From assembly GCF_003410055.1 (NCBI RefSeq), contig NZ_QUZK01000018.1:62001-126000 (forward strand): DNA of 64,000 nucleotides, written 5' to 3'. Every line of letters begins with the position of its first letter. Position 1 is the first letter of the stretch. This document shows, piece by piece, positions 9,656-16,253 of this stretch. The position numbers and the translations under genes were made by a program. The DNA is from Wenzhouxiangella sediminis (GTDB taxonomy: Bacteria; Pseudomonadota; Gammaproteobacteria; Xanthomonadales; Wenzhouxiangellaceae). Below the pieces are notes generated by a model. That model was not told the DNA's origin. It worked only from the letters and a program-made list of their open reading frames with translations, and made no database searches.

Positions 9656-10283
9656 CTTTGACGGCGCAAGAGGCACGATCGTGATCGTCGACGACGATGA
9701 TCCGGTGCAGGAGTCGCTGCAGCTTCTGCTCGAGACCGCCGGCTTCCGCACCCGCCGCCACCAGACCGGTGAGGAACTGCTCCGCCACGGTCCCCCCGAC
9801 GGGCCCGCCTGCGTGCTCCTGGATCTCAACATGCCCGGGCTGAACGGTATCGAAGTGCAGGAAAGCCTCCATGAGTCCGGCTGGGATGTGCCGATCGTGT
9901 TCCTGACCGGTCACGGCGATGTCCCGGCGGCGGTCAAGGCGCTCAAGAGCGGCGCGGTGGACTTCCTGCAGAAGAACCAGCTCAACGCGGCGACCCTGAT
10001 CGATCGTGTCGAACAGTGCGTCGGCGAGCACAAGCGCAGGATGGCCGAGCGGGAATCCTCCGAGGCCGAGAAGTCCTTGCTCTCGCGCTTGACGCCACGG
10101 GAGTTCGAGGTGGCCCACCAGGCGGCCTCGGGCGTGACGAACAAGGTGATCGGTCTGGAGCTGGGCATCAGCGAGCGCACCGTCGAAATCCACCGCGGTC
10201 GGGCGATGAAGAAGCTGGGCCTCAGGAGAGCGGCCGACCTGGCGCGCATGAAACCGGCGTTCGACAAACTGGCCTCGGACTAG
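9648..10283 (+). CDS. FixJ-family response regulator (REC + LuxR-type HTH)
   Basis: A 211-residue regulator. An N-terminal receiver has the acidic pocket VDDDD (residues 14-18), phospho-acceptor D59 in LLDLNMPG, T87, and K109. A C-terminal LuxR/FixJ helix-turn-helix follows (LTPREFEVAHQAASG, then GISERTVEIHRGRAMKKL). The usual K-P after strand 5 is K-N here. I chose the ATG at 9648, which overlaps the kinase stop; upstream in-frame ATGs would lie inside the kinase domain. In the classical cascade FixJ activates a fixK gene. Here a Crp/Fnr gene follows 600 bp downstream. Confidence 0.93.
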   Translation: MNDFDGARGTIVIVDDDDPVQESLQLLLETAGFRTRRHQTGEELLRHGPPDGPACVLLDLNMPGLNGIEVQESLHESGWDVPIVFLTGHGDVPAAVKALKSGAVDFLQKNQLNAATLIDRVEQCVGEHKRRMAERESSEAEKSLLSRLTPREFEVAHQAASGVTNKVIGLELGISERTVEIHRGRAMKKLGLRRAADLARMKPAFDKLASD

Positions 10284-10397
10284 CACTATTTCGCAGACGT
10301 GAAGATTTCTTGACGCTCGTCACCGGTACACTTCCGGCTTCATGCTTCAATCGAACTCCATTTCCTGCCGGAGGCACCGACCTTCCAGGAAGCCAAC

Positions 10398-10784
10398 ATG
10401 AATATTGGAACGGAGCAGCCGGTGATCCATGTCGTGGATGATGACGAGGCCGTCAGGAGCAGCCTGTCCCTGCTGGGTGAGGCCCGCGGCTGGCTGGTCC
10501 GGCCCTACGCCAGCGCCCACGAATACCTCAACGCGCCTCATGCTCCCAAAGGCAACTCCGAGTGCCTGGTCCTCGACCTGCAGATGCCGGGCATGAACGG
10601 GGCGGAGTTGCTCGAATCCCTGCAAGCTTCCGGAAAACAGATCGCCACCGTCGTGCTGACCGCATGGCCCGACAGTGACCTGGCCCGGCGTGCCGAAAGG
10701 GCCGGGGCGAGGCTGATCCTCGCCAAGCCTTTTGCGCCCGTCGAGTGGCTGCATGCCGTTGAGGAGTCCCTGTTTCCGGCATAA
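10398..10784 (+). CDS. Single-domain response regulator receiver
   Basis: A 128-residue stand-alone receiver with no output domain. The fold is complete: acidic pocket VDDDE (13-17), phospho-acceptor D60 in LVLDLQMPGMNG, T88, and the K110-P111 pair. It resembles the REC of FixJ-type proteins and may compete for phosphate with the neighbouring FixJ or relay it, as stand-alone receivers do elsewhere. It sits 114 bp downstream of fixJ. Its stop codon is embedded in a perfect 8-bp inverted repeat (10781-10798). Confidence 0.88.
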   Translation: MNIGTEQPVIHVVDDDEAVRSSLSLLGEARGWLVRPYASAHEYLNAPHAPKGNSECLVLDLQMPGMNGAELLESLQASGKQIATVVLTAWPDSDLARRAERAGARLILAKPFAPVEWLHAVEESLFPA

Positions 10785-10798
10785 GGGAGTTCCCTTAT
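10781..10798. repeat. Perfect inverted repeat over the receiver stop codon
   Basis: ATAAGGGA-GT-TCCCTTAT has perfect 8-bp arms with a 2-bp centre and includes the TAA stop (10782-10784). There is no T-run after it, so an operator or mRNA-end hairpin is at least as likely as a terminator. Confidence 0.6.
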
Positions 10799-10819
10799 TG
10801 GCCGTTCTGCCCCTGTCCG

Positions 10820-10833
10820 TTAACTTCAATCAA
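10820..10833. promoter_or_regulatory. Possible FNR/FixK-type box upstream of the Crp/Fnr gene
   Basis: TTAACTTCAATCAA fits TTGAY-N4-RTCAA with one mismatch in the left half. It lies 61 bp upstream of the Crp/Fnr start and could give autoregulation. No convincing -10 is visible at the class II distance, so this is the weakest of the five boxes. Confidence 0.35.
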
Positions 10834-10894
10834 AGGCAGCGAATGCCTGAAGTGTTGTTGGCTCCACCCGGGCCAGGCCCGGCAGGGAACGGAA

Positions 10895-11569
10895 ATGACT
10901 CAGGGTCTACAGAGATTGAAGGGGGACGCAGCAAGCGCCTCGGCACGATCGGCCGCCTGGCCTGGTCGAATCCGTATCGGTCACTCCCCGCGACGGATTC
11001 TCCAGGCCGGGGACCATCTCTTCCAGGCCGGTGAATTCGGCACCGAATCCTTCATTGTCCGCACCGGGCATCTCAAGAGTTATTGCGTCCACCGGGACGG
11101 CGAGGAGCAGATCCTGGGCATGCACGGCCCGGGCGACGTGCTGGGCTTCGAAGCGCTCATCGGCAAGCCCGCGCTCTCCAGCGTGATCGCGCTGGAAATC
11201 TGCAGCATCGAAGTGGCCGAACTGCCTCACGTGGCGCTTCGCACGAACGGCACGGAAAGTCTGGTCGAAGGCATGTACCGTGAAATCCAGCGGTTCAGCC
11301 GCCTTCTGTACATGGACCGTCATCCGGCCGAGCGTCGCCTGGCGGAATTCCTTCTGGATTTTTCGCGCGAGGAGCAAATGCGGGGGAAGAGTCCGGTCGA
11401 TCTGACGCTGCCGTTGAACCGCCGCGACCTGGCCCGTTTCCTGGGGCTGGCTCCCGAAACGCTGTCGAGAACCTTCACCCGCTACCAGGAGCAGGGTGTT
11501 CTGTCGGTTAACAACCGCCAGATCCACATTCTCGATCCGGCGGCCCTGAACGAAGCCGCCGGAGAGTAG
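10895..11569 (+). CDS. Crp/Fnr-family regulator, FixK-like
   Basis: A 224-residue protein with a cyclic-nucleotide-binding-like beta-roll (about 35-125), a dimerisation helix, and a C-terminal HTH (RRDLARFLGLAPETLSRTF, about 177-195). The recognition helix carries E188-x-x-S191-R192, the ExxSR set FNR uses for TTGAT half-sites. The N-terminal FeS cysteines of true FNR are absent (only C64 and C103 are seen), as in FixK/Dnr-type regulators, which do not sense oxygen themselves. Its position after a FixLJ-like pair, with FNR-type boxes at 8.0, 10.8, 12.1, 12.9 and 49.1 kb, supports a FixK role. The 111-bp gap from the lone receiver leaves room for its own promoter. Confidence 0.9.
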   Translation: MTQGLQRLKGDAASASARSAAWPGRIRIGHSPRRILQAGDHLFQAGEFGTESFIVRTGHLKSYCVHRDGEEQILGMHGPGDVLGFEALIGKPALSSVIALEICSIEVAELPHVALRTNGTESLVEGMYREIQRFSRLLYMDRHPAERRLAEFLLDFSREEQMRGKSPVDLTLPLNRRDLARFLGLAPETLSRTFTRYQEQGVLSVNNRQIHILDPAALNEAAGE

Positions 11570-11582
11570 GGCGCTGCACAGG

Positions 11583-11609
11583 CAGGAGTTGCAGCGGCCC
11601 GGACTCCTG
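11583..11609. terminator. Inverted repeat between convergent genes, possible bidirectional terminator
   Basis: CAGGAGT at 11583-11589 and ACTCCTG at 11603-11609 form a 7-bp stem around a 13-nt loop. It lies between the 3' ends of the Crp/Fnr gene and the lipoprotein gene. No T-run follows on either side. Confidence 0.35.
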
Positions 11610-11625
11610 AACTTCCCTCCCGACC

Positions 11626-12078
11626 TCAGTCGACGACTCGCCAGCTGCCGTCGGCCTGGCGACACGCCGTTCCATAGACCTGCTCGGTTCGGCCGCCGAT
11701 TTCGGCGTCAAGAACGTACTCGCGGCACGGGCCCTCAGCCGATTCGTAGGTTCGGGTCGGCACCATCCGGTAATCGTAGCCGGTGTCCGGGTTGGACCAG
11801 GTCGTCGCCACGCCGGTGCGCGTGGCCTCGAGCGTGGCCGACATCTTCATCCGATCCATCTCGTCCATCTCGCGCCCGATCGAACTGCCGATGGCACTGC
11901 CCGCCAGTGCACCGATCACGGTCGCGGTCGTCCGTCCGCGGCCGCTGCCGACCTGGCTTCCCAGGACGCCGCCGATAATGCCGCCGATGACCATGCCGGC
12001 TTCCTCCTTGGGGCCGGTGGCGCAGCCCGGGAGCATGAGAATGGGGGTAAGCAGAAGAACGACGAGAAGGCGTTTCAT
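11626..12078 (-). CDS. Glycine-zipper lipoprotein, 17-kDa surface-antigen type
   Basis: A 150-residue predicted outer-membrane lipoprotein. It has an n-region KR, a hydrophobic stretch and the lipobox LPGC (Cys19). A glycine-zipper hairpin follows (GMVIGGIIGGVLGSQVGSG, then IGALAGSAIGSSIG, about residues 28-67), as in Rickettsia 17-kDa antigen and related envelope proteins. The C-terminal domain has two Cys that could pair (CREYV and TACRQ). Upstream on the minus strand, TTGACCTGCGTCAT lies 41.5 bp from a predicted start site with TAGTAT as -10, suggesting FNR-type control together with its neighbours. Confidence 0.87.
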   Translation of the reverse strand: MKRLLVVLLLTPILMLPGCATGPKEEAGMVIGGIIGGVLGSQVGSGRGRTTATVIGALAGSAIGSSIGREMDEMDRMKMSATLEATRTGVATTWSNPDTGYDYRMVPTRTYESAEGPCREYVLDAEIGGRTEQVYGTACRQADGSWRVVD

Positions 12079-12111
12079 GGCTGTTTGCTCCGTAGGTGAG
12101 CCAGGATCCAG

Positions 12112-12153
12112 ATACTAGACCTCGGCGATCAACGGCGCGATGACGCAGGTCAA
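12112..12153 (-). promoter_or_regulatory. Candidate class II FNR-type promoter of the glycine-zipper gene
   Basis: On the minus strand TTGACCTGCGTCAT (12140-12153) is followed by TAGTAT (12112-12117). If transcription starts at 12105, the dyad centre is at -41.5 and the hexamer at -12 to -7, the class II FNR layout. The box lies within the 30-codon reading frame described next, so the two readings partly compete. Confidence 0.5.
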
Positions 12154-12207
12154 TCCGATCATGATCAGACGCATCCAGGGATGCTCCCGGTAATCGGGCG
12201 GCGTCAT
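12115..12207 (-). CDS. Possible 30-residue membrane peptide coupled to the phosphoribosyltransferase gene
   Basis: An ATG overlaps the phosphoribosyltransferase stop (ATGA), and the frame runs 30 codons to a TAG. The peptide starts MTPPDYREHPW and then has one hydrophobic stretch of about 17 residues (RLIMIGLTCVIAPLIAEV), enough for a single membrane span. Tight overlap is the main argument for translation. Against it, the frame contains an FNR-like dyad and a -10-like element. I know no family for it. Confidence 0.4.
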   Translation of the reverse strand: MTPPDYREHPWMRLIMIGLTCVIAPLIAEV

Positions 12208-12857
12208 TCGCCCGAATGCGTGTGGGCGGCAAGAATCTCGCGGACTTCCTCGTCGCTGGTCTGGTCGAAGCGGCGATAGAACTGTCCGACGGCCATGAAA
12301 CTCTGCGGTCTTTCGACCGCGATGAATTCGTCCGCGGCCGAAAGCAGGCTGGAGGAGACATGGCTCGGCGCCACGGGCACGGCCACGATGATCGCGCGTG
12401 GCTCGTGCTGCCTGAGCGCCCGGACGGCCGCTTCCATTGTCGAGCCCGTGGCGAGGCCGTCGTCTATGACGAGCAGGGTCTTGCCCTCGAGATCCGGAAA
12501 GGGCCGGTCGCCCCGATACTGCCTTTCCCGACGGTCCAGTTCCTTGAGCTGTTTTTCGATTTCCGTGGCCAGCCTGGATGCGCTGACGTGGAGTTGCTCG
12601 ATCAGATCGCGTGAGAGCACCTGCACGCCGCCGCTGGCGATCGCGCCGATTGCCAGTTCGGGCTGGCCGGGCGCACCCAGTTTGCGCACGACGAGAACGT
12701 CGAGCGGCGCCCCGAGCGCACTGGCCACTTCCTTGGCAACAGGAACGCCGCCGCGCGGCAACCCAAGGACCAGGAGGTCGCTGCGGTCTTTCAAGTGCTC
12801 GAGGTGCGCTGCCAGAACACGGCCGGCTTCAACTCGATCGGAAAACTGCCTGTCCAT
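12204..12857 (-). CDS. Phosphoribosyltransferase-like protein (COG1926 type)
   Basis: A 217-residue protein with the type I phosphoribosyltransferase core. It has LGLPRGGVPVA (32-42), then VVRKLGAPGQPELAIGAI, and the PRPP-binding loop VIDDGLATGST (130-140). Proteins of this kind sit in stress and dormancy regulons of several bacteria; the substrate is unknown. I start at the ATG at 12857 (MDRQFSDRV). No Shine-Dalgarno precedes it, but an FNR-type dyad is centred exactly 41.5 bp upstream of the A of the ATG, with CACAAT as -10, so a leaderless mRNA is plausible. Confidence 0.87.
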   Translation of the reverse strand: MDRQFSDRVEAGRVLAAHLEHLKDRSDLLVLGLPRGGVPVAKEVASALGAPLDVLVVRKLGAPGQPELAIGAIASGGVQVLSRDLIEQLHVSASRLATEIEKQLKELDRRERQYRGDRPFPDLEGKTLLVIDDGLATGSTMEAAVRALRQHEPRAIIVAVPVAPSHVSSSLLSAADEFIAVERPQSFMAVGQFYRRFDQTSDEEVREILAAHTHSGE

Positions 12858-12891
12858 GAGGAATTGTGCCCGGAATCCCCGGCGCGTGGGG

Positions 12892-12905
12892 TTGATGCAG
12901 GTCAA
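12892..12905. promoter_or_regulatory. FNR/FixK-type box of the phosphoribosyltransferase gene
   Basis: TTGATGCAGGTCAA matches TTGAT-N4-GTCAA fully. On the minus strand a CACAAT lies 6-11 bp before the ATG. With transcription starting at the ATG itself (12857), the dyad centre is at -41.5, the class II FNR position. This box and the one at 49117-49130 share TTGATGC and GTCAA. Confidence 0.7.
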
Positions 12906-12985
12906 GCGACCGGTCGATCCATTCACCGCCTGACTGCGGTTTTCGGCAATCCGGAGCCGCCAGGCTTGATGTGCGGGGCGCCGAT

Positions 12986-13001
12986 TGTGCGTTTGCGCAC
13001 C
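12986..13001. promoter_or_regulatory. TGTGCG-N4-CGCACA palindrome upstream of the dioxygenase gene
   Basis: TGTGCGTTTGCGCACC matches 11 of 12 specified positions and is the most symmetric copy of the motif. It lies 106 bp before the start of the PhyH-type gene. Its presence joins that gene to the putative EPS regulon. Confidence 0.6.
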
Positions 13002-13107
13002 GAACTGTTGGTTGCGGCAAGCCTAGCATCGTCCACAGAGCCGGTGGTTCCAGCCGTTTGGCATGGGGCCGGTCCGGCGCCTTGGCCATACCCGCAGGAG
13101 TTCTCCG

Positions 13108-14250
13108 ATGCCGGATCCAGGACCTTTCTCCCTCGCCCACAATTCGCGGTCGAGCAGGAGCGATGAATCAAGTGCCTTCGTCCCCCTGGGAGACAGTTCG
13201 GAGTTCCAGGTCACGGCAGAATTCGATGGTGGCACCGGTTTGTCCGAAGAATGCGCCGATACGATTCGGGAATGCCTGGATCGCAGCGGGTTCGTGATCG
13301 TCGATGGGCTGTTGACGCGCCGGGAGGCGGACGCCGGCCAGGGCCTGATCGATCAGACCGTCAACGATCCGAAGCGGCACATGAGTCAGTTCGCCAGTGA
13401 AACCGACAACCGCTACAGGCGCCGCAATTTCTGTTCGCTGCCCTCGACGCCGGAATCGCTGCGCTTCGTATCCACGCTGTGCCGGCGGCTCGAACCGGTG
13501 ATCTCCGAGTACTGCGGGCGTTCGCGTCCACTGCTGGAGATCACGACGCTTACCAGCCACCAGGGATCTTCCCATCAATACATCCACCGGGATCCCGACT
13601 GCGTGCTTTCGATGCTCGTCGCCGTCGACGACATCGCGCCGGAGCAGGGCGGTACGCTGTTTGTGCCGGGAACCCACAAGTACGGCGGCGCGAATATCCG
13701 CATGGACGGGCGGGCCTTCGAGTTCATGGAGCTTTATCGGATCGCCTGCAATTTCCGCATTCTTGCCTACAATCTCAAGGCCCTGCTTCGAATGCGGCGT
13801 TGCGGCCATCCGAACCTGGAGCCCGGTGAGTTCCGAGACCGGGTCTTCTCGCGACAACAGGACGATCACCAGCCGAACCTGTTGCGCTTCGTGACGGGCA
13901 AGACCTACCAGTTCCGTGTCGGAATGCTGGGGCCGAGGAATCTGTGGAAGCTCTTTCGCTACCGCAAGCTGTTGTCCGAATCCTTTCGCATGGTCCGAAC
14001 TGCACCCAGGAAGGGCAGCGTGATCCTGTTTCGAAGCGACCTGATGCATGCCGGTGGCGACAACCGGTCCGAACGCCCCAGGAACCTGCTGAGCCTGAGC
14101 ATCGGGCGTGATGTGGTCAATCCGGACCAGTGGGATCTCAGCTATTCCCCAGATCCCACGCTGCGCGCCAATCCGCAGACCTACGGTGACCTGCTGAAGG
14201 AGATGGACAGTCCTGTTCCTGTCGGTTCGGCGAGGGAAGCGAACCGATAG
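13108..14250 (+). CDS. Phytanoyl-CoA dioxygenase (PhyH) family protein
   Basis: A 380-residue Fe(II)/2-oxoglutarate oxygenase of the PhyH type. The metal triad is visible as H-x-D in YIHRDPD and the distal His in DLMHAGGDNRS. The substrate is not known; relatives hydroxylate lipids, amino acids or secondary metabolites. I chose the ATG at 13108 because AGGAG ends 7 nt upstream. It is convergent with the PRMT-like gene, with the 3' ends 12 bp apart. A TGTGCG-N4-CGCACA site lies upstream, suggesting co-regulation with the EPS genes. Confidence 0.85.
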   Translation: MPDPGPFSLAHNSRSSRSDESSAFVPLGDSSEFQVTAEFDGGTGLSEECADTIRECLDRSGFVIVDGLLTRREADAGQGLIDQTVNDPKRHMSQFASETDNRYRRRNFCSLPSTPESLRFVSTLCRRLEPVISEYCGRSRPLLEITTLTSHQGSSHQYIHRDPDCVLSMLVAVDDIAPEQGGTLFVPGTHKYGGANIRMDGRAFEFMELYRIACNFRILAYNLKALLRMRRCGHPNLEPGEFRDRVFSRQQDDHQPNLLRFVTGKTYQFRVGMLGPRNLWKLFRYRKLLSESFRMVRTAPRKGSVILFRSDLMHAGGDNRSERPRNLLSLSIGRDVVNPDQWDLSYSPDPTLRANPQTYGDLLKEMDSPVPVGSAREANR

Positions 14251-14262
14251 TCAGCGCTTCCT

Positions 14263-15318
14263 TCATACTTGAGTCGCCGACTCTTGCGGGGAGAGCTCAT
14301 GGTGATGACTTTCCAGAATTCTCATGCGCCAGGAGTGGATGTTGGTCGGATCAGGGAGATCGAGTTCGATCTCGAAGCTCTCTCCGGTTTCCAGCCTTCT
14401 TGCAGGCACTCTGAACAGGCGAGATCGCCAGTGAGTCACCGCGCTCAGCGGTGAGGTGTCGAAACTCAGGTCTTGGTCGAAAACGACCCGGAAGTACAGT
14501 GCCAGACCATCCATCCTTCCGGGGCGCGAAGCGGTCTTGCGTGCCCGGAAGTGGTTACCCAACTGCCTCGGACTGTCCATCCGGTTGAGGTCGAAAGTCA
14601 GCAGGGGTCGCGGCTTGCAGAGCAGCATTTCAAACGCCGAAGGTTCCAGCAGGTAGCAGTCGTAGTCGGGCGGCTTGAATCGCTCTGCATCGCGATCATT
14701 GCGGAGAATACCGAAATCGAGGCCGTGCACGGGCTCTTCCCACAGGTACGGAATCCTCCGTCCGGAGCGAAGCTGGACCGGCTCGAGAAAGAGCTCGAAC
14801 ACGGCCGGCAGAATGCGCCCCTCCGGCTTGAGGCATCGTTTCTTGAGGTCGAGCAGGTTGTCGAGCATGTTCTCGGTCAGCAGCTCGTCCCCGATCTGCT
14901 CATGAATCACGAGATCCACGCGTTGCGGTGGCGTGAACTCGCGGCTGTTGATCTTCACGAATTCGATGCCGTCGAGACCGTTGTGACGGGCCGCGCGGCG
15001 TGCGACGCCCAGAAAGTCGGAATGATCGAGCGCGTAGACCCTGGCACGGGACTGTCTGGCCGCGAACATCGCGAGAATCCCCGTACCCGTGCCCAGGTCG
15101 ATGACGGTCTGTCCCGGATGGACATGACGGCGGATCGCCTCGTGATAGGCGTCGACGCGGACGCGATCGGCGAGCATGCGCTCGTGGCTCAACAGGCTCG
15201 TGAATTCATGGCGGTTGTTCAAGTCGTAGAGCAGACTGCGGCCCGCGCGCGTGGCGCGAAGCATGGACTTGCCCCGCTGAAGTGCCGAGCGAATCGCCCG
15301 ATTGACCAATGGATGCAT
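14263..15318 (-). CDS. PRMT-like class I methyltransferase (bacterial protein arginine methyltransferase homologue)
   Basis: A 351-residue SAM methyltransferase that carries the full set of PRMT signatures. These are HERMLADRVRVDAY (45-58, compare HEEMLKDxVRT..Y of PRMTs), the SAM loop VIDLGTGTGILAMFAA (72-87), a double-E hairpin with E140 and E149 (HEQIGDELLTENML) and THW (295-297) in the C-terminal barrel. PRMTs are mostly eukaryotic; bacterial examples are scattered and poorly characterised. The target may be protein arginine or a small-molecule guanidine. It diverges from the EPS export gene and shares two TGTGCG-type sites with it. Confidence 0.85.
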   Translation of the reverse strand: MHPLVNRAIRSALQRGKSMLRATRAGRSLLYDLNNRHEFTSLLSHERMLADRVRVDAYHEAIRRHVHPGQTVIDLGTGTGILAMFAARQSRARVYALDHSDFLGVARRAARHNGLDGIEFVKINSREFTPPQRVDLVIHEQIGDELLTENMLDNLLDLKKRCLKPEGRILPAVFELFLEPVQLRSGRRIPYLWEEPVHGLDFGILRNDRDAERFKPPDYDCYLLEPSAFEMLLCKPRPLLTFDLNRMDSPRQLGNHFRARKTASRPGRMDGLALYFRVVFDQDLSFDTSPLSAVTHWRSRLFRVPARRLETGESFEIELDLPDPTNIHSWRMRILESHHHELSPQESATQV

Positions 15319-15421
15319 TGCCTGCCCCCGTCGAAGCTGGACGGCCCGATCCCAATCGAACCTGCTGATCCAGTCGCTGCGTCAGATGGGTCGACTCTGA
15401 ACCCGCAACGGAAAGTCCATC

Positions 15422-15437
15422 TGTGCGTTGCCGTACA
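15422..15437. promoter_or_regulatory. TGTGCG-N4-CGCACA palindrome, first of two between PRMT and EPS genes
   Basis: TGTGCGTTGCCGTACA matches 11 of 12 positions. It lies 104 bp upstream of the PRMT-like start (minus strand) and 166 bp upstream of the Wza-like gene (plus strand), 62 bp from the second copy. Confidence 0.6.
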
Positions 15438-15483
15438 CGGCGCGACCTGCGCTACCACTCCGGATTGCCATGACGCGGGTGAA

Positions 15484-15499
15484 TGTTCGATTGCGCACA
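15484..15499. promoter_or_regulatory. TGTGCG-N4-CGCACA palindrome, second of two between PRMT and EPS genes
   Basis: TGTTCGATTGCGCACA matches 11 of 12 positions. It is 104 bp upstream of the Wza-like start codon, in a position to control the long plus-strand EPS operon. Confidence 0.65.
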
Positions 15500-15603
15500 G
15501 ATTCGCCTGCCCGGCACAGCGTAGATTCGCAACTGCAGTCGAACGGTTGCTGCGGGCGACCCGATACGGGTTGGCGACACTGGTCGGGCGGGAGTAACAG
15601 CCA

Positions 15604-16242
15604 ATGATTATGTTCAAGATTCGCGAAGCACTGCTTGTCATGGCGACGCTGTCGGCGTTGTTGATGGCCGGTTGCGCAAGCGGGCCGAGTGCCGGCCCCG
15701 TTCCGCCTTCCTCGCTCATGAGCATGGCGGTTGAGGACTATCGAATCGGCGTCGATGATGTCGTACAGGTCAGCGTCTGGCGAAGAGAGGATCTGGGCGT
15801 GACCGTGCCGGTTCGATCCGACGGGAAGATCACGGTTCCGTTGATCGGGGACATCCAGGCGGGCGGTCTTCGTCCCGAGGAGGTCGCGGACAACGCGCGG
15901 GGCTTGCTGGCTGACTACATTCGCGAACCGAACGTCACGGTAATCGTCACGGAACTGCGCAGTCATGAATACCTGTCGCGGGTGAGGGTGACCGGAGCCG
16001 TTCGATCGCCGGTGTCGCTGCCGCACCGACAGGGAATGACCGTGCTCGATGCGGTGCTGGCGGCCGGCGGTCCGAACGAGTACGCGGCGGCCGACAGAAG
16101 TGCGCTTCATCGCCACCTCGACAAGGGCGGGTTCGAGAGCTATGCGCTACCCCTGAGGCGGATTCTGGAGCAGGGCGATCTCAGCGCCAACCATGTCCTC
16201 ATGCCCGGTGACGTGATCACCGTTCCCCAGCGCAACTTCTAG
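15604..16242 (+). CDS. Polysaccharide export lipoprotein, Wza/EpsA-like
   Basis: A 212-residue outer-membrane lipoprotein with lipobox LMAGC (Cys24). A Poly_export domain follows (YRIGVDDVVQVSVWRRE to ITVPLIGDIQAGG), then a SLBB-like segment (VRVTGAVRSPVSLPHRQGMTV). It is short, as in PEP-CTERM/EpsH-type EPS loci, where the Wza C-terminal helix is lacking. First gene of a plus-strand operon that runs to 29069. It should form the periplasmic and outer-membrane exit channel with the chain-length protein encoded next. Confidence 0.93.
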   Translation: MIMFKIREALLVMATLSALLMAGCASGPSAGPVPPSSLMSMAVEDYRIGVDDVVQVSVWRREDLGVTVPVRSDGKITVPLIGDIQAGGLRPEEVADNARGLLADYIREPNVTVIVTELRSHEYLSRVRVTGAVRSPVSLPHRQGMTVLDAVLAAGGPNEYAAADRSALHRHLDKGGFESYALPLRRILEQGDLSANHVLMPGDVITVPQRNF

Positions 16243-16253
16243 GAACGAACCGG

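Noticed and set aside
10895-11569. True oxygen-sensing FNR
   Set aside because: The N-terminal FeS cluster cysteines are absent; only two isolated Cys are present.
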